A stretch of DNA of 45,193 bases from Endozoicomonas numazuensis. Its GTDB lineage: Bacteria; Pseudomonadota; Gammaproteobacteria; Pseudomonadales; Endozoicomonadaceae. The translations under genes and the position numbers were made by a program. The DNA lies in the NCBI RefSeq assembly GCF_000722635.1, contig NZ_JOKH01000006.1, positions 278,243 to 323,435 of the forward strand. The letters are read 5' to 3'. Below, piece after piece: positions 32,931 through 41,389 of this stretch. Numbering within the stretch: the first letter of the stretch is position 1; each line of letters begins with the position of its first letter. The notes under the pieces were generated by a model, which worked only from the letters and a program-made list of their open reading frames with translations, had not been told where the DNA came from and ran no database searches.

Positions 32931-34229
32931 ATGAAGTTTCCTGGCCGTCGTAAAATTAAGCACTACTTCCCAGTCAATGCTGACAACCGGTTTGACCGGG
33001 AAAGCATGACCTTTGGGCATGCCCACACCTTCGTCTGTGGCATTGATCAAAACATCGTGGATATTTATGCCCATGTTGATGAATCCGTTTTAGCAGACTT
33101 TGGCTTGAACAAAGCCATGTCTCAGCTGATGAGCAATGAAACGGCCAGCCGTTTGTATCAGTTTCTGCAAGGTTATGATCTGATCGACAGTCAATATGCC
33201 GGTGGCACTATTGGCAACACGCTTCACAATTACTCCATTCTGGCGGATGACCGCTCAGTACAGTTTGGAGTCATGAGCCAGAACATTGCTGTGGGCGACT
33301 ATGCCTACGGATACCTTTGCAATACCAGCTCCAAGGTAGATCTATCCTATTTGCAGCCTGTCGAAGGGCCTATTGGGCGCTGCTATACCCTGATTACGCC
33401 TGATGGTGAGCGTACTTTTGGCATTAGCCCCGGATTGATGAACGCTCTGACGCCTGAGTATATCTCTGAAGAAGTCATTCAAAACAGCTCTGCCCTGATG
33501 CTGTGTGCATATACTTTGGGTGATGCCAGTCTGCCTATTTATAACGCGACCCTGAAAGCCGCTGAACTGGCCTGCAAGCACCAGGTTCCGGTTGTTCTGA
33601 CACTGGGGACAGCAGGACTGGTCGATGCCATCAAAGACTCCCTGACCGCCTTCATCGAAAAGTATGTCACTGTGCTGGCCATGAATGAAGACGAAGCGGC
33701 TTCCCTGACCGGCCATAAAGACCCTCTTCTGGCCTGTGAAGTTGCACTTGACCTGGCTGATATGATCCTTCTGACAGCAGGGCCGGACGGCCTTTATGTT
33801 GCGGGACATACCGAAACAGAACTGGCAAGAGTCACCGACAACCCCATTCTGTCAGCTGGCATCAGTGACTTTAATCGGTATGAGTTCAGCCGCCCATTGC
33901 TTAAAGCAAGCTGCGATCACCCTATGAAGGTTTACTCTCACATCAATCCATACATGGGCGGACCTGAAAAAATCAAAAATACCAACGGTGCCGGTGATGG
34001 TGCTTTGGCTGCAGTCATTCATGATATGGCGGCTAATGCTTTCCACCAGCAGGTATTACCCACATCGGGTAAGCATAACCGAACCTGGCTGACCTATTCG
34101 TCGTTCTCACAAATTTGTAAGTATGCGAACAGGGTCAGCTATGAAGTACTGGCACAGAGTTCACCCAGGCTCTCAAGATCTTTACCAGAAAGAGAAGATT
34201 CTCTGGAAGAAAGTTACTGGGCTAAGTAA
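32931..34229 (+). CDS. gsk: Inosine/guanosine kinase
   Basis: The 432-residue PfkB-family kinase is close to E. coli Gsk along its length. Examples are MKFPGRRKIKHYFPVNA at the start, GGTIGNTLHNYSILADDRSV, YLCNTSSKVDLSYLQ, GPIGRCYTLI, and the catalytic/ATP motif NTNGAGDGALAA. The C terminus RLSRSLPEREDSLEESYW matches too. It salvages guanosine and inosine to GMP and IMP. There is no strong ribosome binding site upstream. The 434-bp region before it holds nothing I can assign. Confidence 0.96.
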   Translation: MKFPGRRKIKHYFPVNADNRFDRESMTFGHAHTFVCGIDQNIVDIYAHVDESVLADFGLNKAMSQLMSNETASRLYQFLQGYDLIDSQYAGGTIGNTLHNYSILADDRSVQFGVMSQNIAVGDYAYGYLCNTSSKVDLSYLQPVEGPIGRCYTLITPDGERTFGISPGLMNALTPEYISEEVIQNSSALMLCAYTLGDASLPIYNATLKAAELACKHQVPVVLTLGTAGLVDAIKDSLTAFIEKYVTVLAMNEDEAASLTGHKDPLLACEVALDLADMILLTAGPDGLYVAGHTETELARVTDNPILSAGISDFNRYEFSRPLLKASCDHPMKVYSHINPYMGGPEKIKNTNGAGDGALAAVIHDMAANAFHQQVLPTSGKHNRTWLTYSSFSQICKYANRVSYEVLAQSSPRLSRSLPEREDSLEESYWAK

Positions 34230-34318
34230 ATCATGTCGCCCTTCTATTGGTTGCCTTCAAAATGAATTGAAAGCAATCAATAGAAAGACAAGATAATGTT
34301 GACGGGCTGGAAGTGTCT

Positions 34319-36283
34319 TTATAATTCAGATAAGTACTGTTCTTTCGTTCTAGTCGGTAAAGGCTCTCCCTTTACTACTTTTACAGCTGCCTCACGCAGA
34401 AATTCCTTTTTTTCTAACTCTTGCTGCTGAGCCAGCAGTTTTGAAAAGATATTAAACTCGTGCTCATTAAGATTGTCGTACTCATCCGTTAACAATTCTA
34501 CATATTTGTCGCCGATGTCCTGAATATAACCAAAGTAATCCCCATCCAGTTTATCAACAAAAACCTTCCACTCCAGTAAGTCATCTATGACCTGCTGCTC
34601 AGTTCTTGCGGCTAGCTTATTGGTTACATCGTCACAAGCTTTGGCAATGTCTTCTTTGGTGATCCGGGAGTACCACCCCCATTTCATTTGCTGACCTGAC
34701 TCAATAGGTAGATCCAATACTGCCTGTAACCCCAACAAATAAGCCAACCTCACTTCAATCTGATCAGGCTTTCTCCGCTGCTCTTTTGTAAGAGGCTTAC
34801 CAGACTCTATATCTGCCTTATATTCCCTTTCAATATCTGCAAACCGATCATCGGCCAGTTGTTCAACCAGCTTTTTAACATAAAGATCCCTTTGCAGTTT
34901 CACTAACTCTGACACCCCCCCTTTTTTCTCGGCTCTAACAATTTTAGCGGCCAGCTCCATATCATTAAGTCCCAACAAAGCTCTATCCTGACAACTGGAA
35001 ACTGCTTCAACAGAGGCTGCAATACAAACACTCATAATGTCTTTGTCTTCAGCCATTGTTTTTAATAAGCCTGTCACCCTGCGAGCCATCGCCCGTGCTT
35101 CCGTAAACTTACCTTCTTTATAATCCCTGGTACCCACCAGCTTTTGTAGATGAAGAGTGATTGCATTGCTGTTAGAAGAGTCTTCAAATGCGGCAAGTAA
35201 ATCATCTGGCATCAACTCTCCCGCCATTGAAAACCAGTTCTGCATGTTCTGCTCCAGAGAATAGTTTTCTGCCATCCCAACGCTCATACGTTTTGAGGCA
35301 AGGAGAGATAAGGTTGGATGTAATGGATGAGTCTTTTTCCATTCCAGTAAATCTTCGGCGACAAAAGCATTGCCTTGTAAAAATACCTGGCATGAAAGAT
35401 TATTCTTATTCTTTATTTCAGTAAGCTGATCCGGTACTGCCTGAAGTCGGTTATAAGCAAGAGTCAGTTTTCGAAGATGTCGTAACTTGCTTAATCCCGA
35501 AGGCACTTCTGCAATGCTATTACGGCCCAGATAGACTTCAACGAGATGCTTACATTCAAATATTTCACGGGGGAATGTTTGAAAACGATTGCCAAAACAA
35601 TCAAGCACCTCCAGGTGCTTCAAATTGCCGATCTCTGCCGGTAGAGATTCCAGCTGATTATCACTGAGCTGTAACACTTCCAGTTTTTTCATTCCAGGTA
35701 CAGTGACGCTGTCAGGTAGCTTTTTTAAACAATTTTTCTTGCAGTAAAGTTCTCTTAACCGGGTCAACTTTGATATCGATTCTGGAAGTTCTGACAATTC
35801 ATTTTCTTCGCAACTGAGAACGTTCAACCAAGTCAAATCACCTACCGTATTGGGCAAGCTGGTCAAATTAAGACCTTTTAAATCCAGCGTCTTTTCTCCC
35901 CGCTCTACACAAAGCTCAACTCTTTCAACGGCGTCCATTCTTGAACTTTTTTCTTCCGGCCTGGCTGCATCAACCCAGTTTTGCAGCTGCTCTTGTTGAG
36001 CATCTGATAATCCACCGACATAACCAATAGCTCGATCTGATAGACGAGTGACCGGAGTAGCGTCACCAAAGGTATTCCTGGCTTTATTCAGTACATAAAG
36101 ACAGAGTGGCTGAACGACCTTTAGATAAAACCTTCCGTGCTTTGCCGTACGACTTTCTCTTACCGTCTCAGAAACACTCTTGTCTACAACCCGATCTTTT
36201 ATAGAAGTAGACGCTTCATCTTCTCTGGCAGGAATAGATCTGGGAATCTGTGTTTCAACCGTATGGGGTTTCATGGGGTCCAT
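34319..36283 (-). CDS. Leucine-rich-repeat protein with NEL-type E3 ubiquitin ligase domain, candidate secreted effector
   Basis: The 654-residue protein has no signal peptide and a polar N terminus of about 110 residues, as in type III effectors. Residues about 131-290 form six or seven LRRs (LTSLPNTVGDLTWLNVL, LSELPESISKLTRLRELY and so on). The rest is a helical C-terminal domain. It starts NMQNWFSMAGELMPDDLLAAF and contains SCQDRALLGLND, where C431-Q-D433-R434 corresponds to the CxDR catalytic site of IpaH/SspH/SlrP-type NEL ubiquitin ligases. LRR followed by NEL is exactly that effector architecture. It would act in a eukaryotic host cell. No secretion system is in the window, so export is inferred. 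Confidence 0.86.
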   Translation of the reverse strand: MDPMKPHTVETQIPRSIPAREDEASTSIKDRVVDKSVSETVRESRTAKHGRFYLKVVQPLCLYVLNKARNTFGDATPVTRLSDRAIGYVGGLSDAQQEQLQNWVDAARPEEKSSRMDAVERVELCVERGEKTLDLKGLNLTSLPNTVGDLTWLNVLSCEENELSELPESISKLTRLRELYCKKNCLKKLPDSVTVPGMKKLEVLQLSDNQLESLPAEIGNLKHLEVLDCFGNRFQTFPREIFECKHLVEVYLGRNSIAEVPSGLSKLRHLRKLTLAYNRLQAVPDQLTEIKNKNNLSCQVFLQGNAFVAEDLLEWKKTHPLHPTLSLLASKRMSVGMAENYSLEQNMQNWFSMAGELMPDDLLAAFEDSSNSNAITLHLQKLVGTRDYKEGKFTEARAMARRVTGLLKTMAEDKDIMSVCIAASVEAVSSCQDRALLGLNDMELAAKIVRAEKKGGVSELVKLQRDLYVKKLVEQLADDRFADIEREYKADIESGKPLTKEQRRKPDQIEVRLAYLLGLQAVLDLPIESGQQMKWGWYSRITKEDIAKACDDVTNKLAARTEQQVIDDLLEWKVFVDKLDGDYFGYIQDIGDKYVELLTDEYDNLNEHEFNIFSKLLAQQQELEKKEFLREAAVKVVKGEPLPTRTKEQYLSEL

Positions 36284-36500
36284 GAGTCTGACTTCCGTTT
36301 TAATCCTTCAAAACTTTAATTAGTATAGGAGGTAGTCCCTTCCTGTTTTTTACAGTCACTTGAACCAGTCTCTGACAGTCTTTATAAATTGATCATTCAA
36401 TAAGTCTGTCCCTTCAATATTCTGACGCTCAATGAATGATGCCTGTTCCCAGGAGTCTGTCAGTGTCTTGCGTTTCACTGAACTGAAGGGTTCATATACA

Positions 36501-37166
36501 ATGGATTCACTACATCAGCGAAGTACAAACATGGACATCAGTCACCTGCGAGAAAACTATACCCAGGCAGGTCTGGATCTGGATTCTTTAGACTCCGACC
36601 CATTCCAGCAATTCGACCTTTGGTTTCAGCAGGCCGTCGAAGCACAGCTACCTGAACCCAATGCCATGAGCCTGGCCACAGTATCTGCTGAAGGTTTACC
36701 CAGTCTGCGTACCGTATTGTTGAAACATATCAGTTCAGAGGGTTTTGTCTTTTTCACGAACTACAGCAGCCGCAAGGCACAGGACATCACTGAAAACTCG
36801 AATGTTGCAATCATGTTTCCCTGGATACCCCTGGAGCGGCAGGTCATTGTCCGGGGAAGCGCCGAAAAAATCTCCAAGTCCGACTCTTTAAGATACTTCA
36901 CCAGCCGTCCCCATGGCAGTCAGCTCGGCGCCTGGGTTTCTCAGCAAAGCTCCGTTATTACCGGCAGAAAAGTACTGGAAATGAAGCTGGAGGAAATGAA
37001 AAGAAAGTTCAAGGAAGGCAAAGTCCCACTACCAGACTTCTGGGGAGGCTACCGCATAGTTCCAGATTCCATCGAGTTCTGGCAGGGGCGCCCCAACCGG
37101 CTGCATGACCGCTTTCTGTACCGTCGAGAACAGTCTGACTGGTGTATAGAAAGGTTGTCACCATGA
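36501..37166 (+). CDS. pdxH: Pyridoxamine/pyridoxine 5'-phosphate oxidase
   Basis: FMN-dependent oxidase of about 221 residues that makes pyridoxal 5'-phosphate. Family features are MDISHLRENYTQAGL, DPFQQFDLWFQQAVEA, NAMSLATVSAEGLPSLRTVLLK (FMN/PLP site), VFFTNYSSRKAQDI, and the C terminus FWQGRPNRLHDRFLYRR. The ATG at 36501 has GAAGGG about 10 bp upstream. MDISHL at 36531 is an alternative and 36432 a less likely longer start. The stop overlaps the next gene start (ATGA). Confidence 0.96.
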   Translation: MDSLHQRSTNMDISHLRENYTQAGLDLDSLDSDPFQQFDLWFQQAVEAQLPEPNAMSLATVSAEGLPSLRTVLLKHISSEGFVFFTNYSSRKAQDITENSNVAIMFPWIPLERQVIVRGSAEKISKSDSLRYFTSRPHGSQLGAWVSQQSSVITGRKVLEMKLEEMKRKFKEGKVPLPDFWGGYRIVPDSIEFWQGRPNRLHDRFLYRREQSDWCIERLSP

Positions 37167-38059
37167 GTCAGAAAACGGCGGCCAGGATAGCCGTCCGGGA
37201 TAGCCTGATTTATATGGTAACGGTCAACCGACAGTTTCGTGATCAAGTCTATGATGACAAGCTGCTGCCTGTCTGGGTCATGAAGTCTCCGGACGAAGAT
37301 AAGGATGATCGCGCCCTGGCGGCTGAGACCAGCACGAAATTGATCTATAGCGACCAGCAGAACAAACAGGAAACAGCTCGACTCCCCGGCATTGTTGGTA
37401 TTTCCAAAGAGACACTGCAAACCGGTGTAAAGCTCAACGAAGCACGAGAAAACTTCAAACAGGCTATGTCCGAATTCAGAAAACTCTATGGTGACAGCAT
37501 CGAAGCCATTGAAGAAACTTCAGATGAAATACGTGAGAAAATGCTGGGAGGCTTACAGTTTTCCCACATCCATTTTGTCCAGAGTTATCGTCAACTGAAA
37601 CTCTTTGAGACCCCACCCCGACGAGTTGGCTTCAGCTGGGCCGCTCATCACAGTGGTTCTGTGAAACTGTCTGCCAATGAAGCGATTGATCATCTGCGCA
37701 AGAAGTATCTGGCGTCCAGCGCCATCCACAAAGATATTCAGATTCTTGAACAGATGCCCGCCAGTGAAACCGTTATTATTAAAAGAATTCTGAGCCCACA
37801 TCTTCGCGCCAACTTAACCTGGGCGAAAGACATTGAGCTGCTGCGAAAGGCAGATAAGGATTTGCGAAAACGGTATCCGGGTCAGATCAACACACCTCTG
37901 CCGGTGTTTGTCCAGCTGGAAAAAGGACAGCCATTGCCAGAATTCAATAAGATCAGAGCTTTTGATCCTTCAGCAAAACAAGAGCGACTTCCCCGCAGTG
38001 ATACCAGATTGGTAAAAATCTCTGAGAACCCACACTCCCGAATTTATAAATACGCTTAA
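37163..38059 (+). CDS. tus: Tus-like DNA replication terminus site-binding protein
   Basis: The protein of 298 residues resembles E. coli Tus (309 aa) in order and spacing. It shares a RLPG segment (TARLPGIVG), FSHIHFVQSYRQLKLFETPP then RVGFSWA (E. coli: ITLNAYRTL...LRFGWANKH), and TPLPVFVQLEKGQPLPEFN near the end. Tus binds Ter sites and stops replication forks from one side. It overlaps pdxH by 4 bp (ATGA at 37163-37166), so it is probably co-translated with pdxH. A longer start at 37142 is possible. I found no confident Ter site in the window. Identity is well below the E. coli protein, so activity is not assured. Confidence 0.78.
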   Translation: MSQKTAARIAVRDSLIYMVTVNRQFRDQVYDDKLLPVWVMKSPDEDKDDRALAAETSTKLIYSDQQNKQETARLPGIVGISKETLQTGVKLNEARENFKQAMSEFRKLYGDSIEAIEETSDEIREKMLGGLQFSHIHFVQSYRQLKLFETPPRRVGFSWAAHHSGSVKLSANEAIDHLRKKYLASSAIHKDIQILEQMPASETVIIKRILSPHLRANLTWAKDIELLRKADKDLRKRYPGQINTPLPVFVQLEKGQPLPEFNKIRAFDPSAKQERLPRSDTRLVKISENPHSRIYKYA

Positions 38060-38120
38060 ATTTGAGAGTTAACACGAATCAGTTGGCAGAGTTAGCGAAT
38101 ACCCTGCCAACTGTTTACTG

Positions 38121-38182
38121 TGAAAATCCAGCTCTATCAGACCCCGTAGTCATTTTCATGACTCAGGGGGAGCCGCATTTCC
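38121..38182. repeat. 62-bp dispersed repeat, copy 1
   Basis: Matches 43554-43615 at about 53 of 62 positions without gaps (TGAAAAT, GCTCTATCAGACCC, GAGCCGCATTTCC are exact). Both copies are in intergenic DNA. Confidence 0.75.
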
Positions 38183-38202
38183 CGCTCATGACTGTTTGTC
38201 GG

Positions 38203-38454
38203 TCAACGGCTTACTTCTAATTCGTCTTTCAGATAAACAGCCAGCTCAGTGTATCCACCAATGTATCGTTGGCCGTGGAAAATCTGAGGCACGGTTTCAA
38301 CCGGCTTGCCTACTGTTTTTTCCAGGTCTGCCTTGGAAATACCTTCTGCATGAATATCAACATACAGCATGGGCAACTCGCGGCTTTCCAATACTTCTTT
38401 TGCACGTACACAGTAACCACAGCCAGGACGACCAAAAACGGTAAAGCGATCCAT
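38203..38454 (-). CDS. grxA: Glutaredoxin, GrxA-type
   Basis: The 83-residue dithiol glutaredoxin has active site C12-G-Y-C15 (FGRPGCGYCVRAKEVL). It has VDIHAEGISKADLEKTVGKP and VETVPQIFHGQRYIGGYTEL with the conserved TVP cis-proline, as in E. coli GrxA. It reduces disulfides with glutathione. It reads convergent to the Tus-like gene, with the 62-bp repeat in between. Confidence 0.93.
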   Translation of the reverse strand: MDRFTVFGRPGCGYCVRAKEVLESRELPMLYVDIHAEGISKADLEKTVGKPVETVPQIFHGQRYIGGYTELAVYLKDELEVSR

Positions 38455-38699
38455 AAAATCCCCCTAATTCCAACCAGAATTTAAATTCAGAAATGTTATG
38501 CCGCTAACTATAAACAGGTTGGCATGATATAAGAAATCAGTATTTTCTAACTGTTTGATAGATGAAATCTATCAGTCATTGCCGAACCCCCTTATTGCTT
38601 GTTAGTCTGAAGCCTGATGGACTTAAGTTTTCGAGCCTAAACCGACTTGAGTCCGAGAGACTCCTGGTATCAGCAACGGATTGCACAGAGGACATCTCC

Positions 38700-39236
38700 A
38701 TGCCAAGGAAAGGTCTGACTTGCCTGCTCTTCTCCTTACTACCCCTACAGGTTGCAGCGTCCAATCTGATCGACCTGGCCCACAAAGCCGGTTTTGATCG
38801 CTGTGATTCAGCCATCACTACGGAATTCAAAGATTTAGCAGAACAGGGGAATGGTGTAGCCTCCACTGGCTATTTCAATGATCGCAGTTTCAATATCATG
38901 GCCACCTGGGGCAGTGAGAAAGACAGTGTCTGGAAAAACACCACTTTTATTAAATTTGGTCGCAACTGTCTGGCCTACAGCGTTATAGGCACAGTCTATG
39001 GTGACAGCTGCTCAAATTTTAATGAGAAAAACCCTCAATGGGGGGTCATCAAAGAACAGGGTGGCTTTACCTGGACAAAAAACAAGGGCGGTGTGAACGC
39101 CATTATGAAATCACTGCCCAATGGCAGCTGTGAGATCACTTACCGCATACATCAGAATTACGATGCCACCTCTCCACAAGCCGGCAAGGAAAAAAAGAAG
39201 TCCGCTAAAAAGACGCCTCAAAAAAAGGGGTCTTAG
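38700..39236 (+). CDS. Secreted protein of unknown function
   Basis: From the ATG at 38700, preceded by GAGGA, the frame encodes 178 residues with a signal peptide (GLTCLLFSLLPLQVAAS). The mature part has four cysteines (RCDS, NCLAY, DSCSN, GSCEI), probably two disulfides, and a lysine-rich tail (KEKKKSAKKTPQKKGS). An upstream in-frame start at 38562 exists but would precede the signal peptide with an odd extension. No family is recognised. It overlaps the end of the convergent tmcA gene by 4 bp. Confidence 0.7.
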   Translation: MPRKGLTCLLFSLLPLQVAASNLIDLAHKAGFDRCDSAITTEFKDLAEQGNGVASTGYFNDRSFNIMATWGSEKDSVWKNTTFIKFGRNCLAYSVIGTVYGDSCSNFNEKNPQWGVIKEQGGFTWTKNKGGVNAIMKSLPNGSCEITYRIHQNYDATSPQAGKEKKKSAKKTPQKKGS

Positions 39237-41389
39237 TAAACAATGCTCTGAACACATTGTTTTAACCACTGAATGGCCTGTTTTCTACCCGTCAGGCCAT
39301 TGGCTCGAGCAATCTCTGACCAGTCATGTCCCTGTAGCACCTTTGCAATCAGCCCATTGATTGCTTTATGCGGAGCCGAGTCGTCCGTTACTTTTGATAA
39401 CAGCAGAGATCGAACCGCTGGAAGACAACTTTCGAATAGCCGATCTGAACAGGCAAAAGAGTTCAGATCCATGATATCTCGCTGATCCAAAACAGTTTCA
39501 ACATTTGAATGCGTAAAACGCAGTAACTCTCTAACCAGATCAGAGTCCATCTCTCTGAAAGCTCCCGACAGCTGCATCAGGAACCCCGAGTTAAAACGAT
39601 CAACCATTTCCTGTGTCAGTCCATGAAAGTCTTTATTCAGTGACTTCAACACCATCATTGAGTAACAGCCACTGGCTGCCTCCCGGGTGATTCCGATACG
39701 AACAGGAATATATCCCGACTGTCCCCAAAAGGCTGCCAGTTCAGAGGTTGCACCAAAGCTGCTCCCGAGATAATCCAGTTTTCTGAGCCTGGCCACTTCT
39801 TCAATACAGTTCAACAGATGTGACCCCAGCCCAGCCCGTTGCAACGAGGGATGCACCGCTATACGTATCACTCGCAATCCGGAAAAACCGGAAGCCTCTG
39901 GAAAACCACAGTGGTTACTGAGTGACTGAGGAATAAGATGGCCTCGCACTCTTCTTTGCCCGAGCCAAATGGCTTCGTGCAAACTGTCTTCTATTCCACC
40001 TTCCAGCGCCAACAATGCTGTGGCAACAACACGCCCTTGATACCTGAGACAATAAGTTTCTATATTTGGGCCGTCTAAAAGATGGCGAAGATCGAGGGGA
40101 CGTGTACGATAATGGGCTAATACCAAAAGGCCAAACAGGTCGCTCAGTAATGGTTCGTCCTGAATAAGCTGAGCTGGTTTAATCCGTTCAAACAAACAAT
40201 GCTGAATAGCAGCGGCCTGTATTGTCTCTTCAGGGGCCGGCACTGCATTCAGCATTAAGGCTTTAAAAACAAAACTCTCGAAGGGATCATTCTCCGCCCA
40301 ACGAATAGGTTGCTTTAAATGCAGCCCCTTCCATTTGGGTGTCAGCTCACAAAGCGTTGACTTGAACTTTATCGCAAAGCCCCTGCCTGTACCTTCATAT
40401 CCATGCCGGGTCGAAGAGAAAACAATACGGGCCTGTTTTTTTAATAAATGCGTCAGAAGAGGCACAGGAATAGCAGCCGCTTCATCCACCAGCATCAGTT
40501 CACAATCAGCATGGCAATCCGAGTGCAGAAGCTCATCTGGAGCCTTGAATTCAAGTATTTTATCTTCCCAAAGCAAACTTCCCCGGTGGGTTTCACACCC
40601 TTCGAGCAAAGTTTCAGCCGTTTTGAACACCACTTCAGCAGAAGCCAGGGAAGGAGCAGTCACCCAGATTCGTGAGAGACCGGATTGCATTAAACGGGCT
40701 GCAGCAATACCCAGTGCGGCACTCTTGCCACGCCCTCGATCGGCAGTCAGCACTAATGGACGACGACGATGACCTTTGGCCACACGAAGTATGGATTCAA
40801 CGGCCAGAAATTGATCCGATGTTCTACATGCGCTGTCGCTGAATGATGGCGCCTGCACGGGCTCAATGTTGGTATCTGAAACATAACTGCGGAAGTTATC
40901 CTGCTGCCACGACGCCTCTTTGTTCTCACGTAGCAGCGAAAGCGAAGTGTCCTGCTCTATAAGTTCTGCCAGTCTTTTAAGATAGAACCCTGAGATGTGC
41001 TCAGTCTGGAAGGGATAAACCGCTAACCTTTTATGGTCTGGGTCGCAATAGTCAGGCCAGTCAGTCCACTCCGGTACCAGAAGGACAAACAGGCCGCCGC
41101 CCTTCAAAGCACCACTGATTTGTCCAAAGGCATCGACATCAAAACCGGAAAAAGCATTAAATACAATACAGTCGATCTCACGCCCTAACCAACCCACTGC
41201 TTTAGTAGCAGAGATAAAAGGCTCACCTTCTTTAAAACGCTCACCCACCCAAAGTGTTTCCTGCCAGAGCGTTTTTTCAGACAAACCCTCAGCATGGTTC
41301 TGTGCCCAAACCTGACTGCCTGATAATACAATGAATGAACGGTGGTGACGGTCCGCAGCCTTTTTAAGAATTGACTCTACCTGTAACAC
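39233..41389 (-). CDS. tmcA: tRNA(Met) cytidine acetyltransferase
   Basis: Large enzyme of about 718 residues that makes ac4C34 in elongator tRNA-Met. It has a P-loop in the helicase-like module (TADRGRGKSAALGIAAARL), a Walker B-like LMLVDEAAAIPVPLL, a GNAT acetyltransferase domain (VIRIAVHPSLQRAGLGSHLL) and a C-terminal tail with ALxRxxG-like LTGRKQAIQWLKQ. I place the start at the GTG at 41389, which shares one base with the upstream stop (TAGTG). An ATG at 41437 in frame would add 16 residues and overlap the rhodanese gene by 49 bp. Both genes are probably one unit. Confidence 0.93.
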   Translation of the reverse strand: MLQVESILKKAADRHHRSFIVLSGSQVWAQNHAEGLSEKTLWQETLWVGERFKEGEPFISATKAVGWLGREIDCIVFNAFSGFDVDAFGQISGALKGGGLFVLLVPEWTDWPDYCDPDHKRLAVYPFQTEHISGFYLKRLAELIEQDTSLSLLRENKEASWQQDNFRSYVSDTNIEPVQAPSFSDSACRTSDQFLAVESILRVAKGHRRRPLVLTADRGRGKSAALGIAAARLMQSGLSRIWVTAPSLASAEVVFKTAETLLEGCETHRGSLLWEDKILEFKAPDELLHSDCHADCELMLVDEAAAIPVPLLTHLLKKQARIVFSSTRHGYEGTGRGFAIKFKSTLCELTPKWKGLHLKQPIRWAENDPFESFVFKALMLNAVPAPEETIQAAAIQHCLFERIKPAQLIQDEPLLSDLFGLLVLAHYRTRPLDLRHLLDGPNIETYCLRYQGRVVATALLALEGGIEDSLHEAIWLGQRRVRGHLIPQSLSNHCGFPEASGFSGLRVIRIAVHPSLQRAGLGSHLLNCIEEVARLRKLDYLGSSFGATSELAAFWGQSGYIPVRIGITREAASGCYSMMVLKSLNKDFHGLTQEMVDRFNSGFLMQLSGAFREMDSDLVRELLRFTHSNVETVLDQRDIMDLNSFACSDRLFESCLPAVRSLLLSKVTDDSAPHKAINGLIAKVLQGHDWSEIARANGLTGRKQAIQWLKQCVQSIVY

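Noticed and set aside
33342..33809. Long minus-strand frame of 155 codons inside gsk
   Set aside because: gsk is unambiguous on the plus strand; the opposite frame is a shadow.
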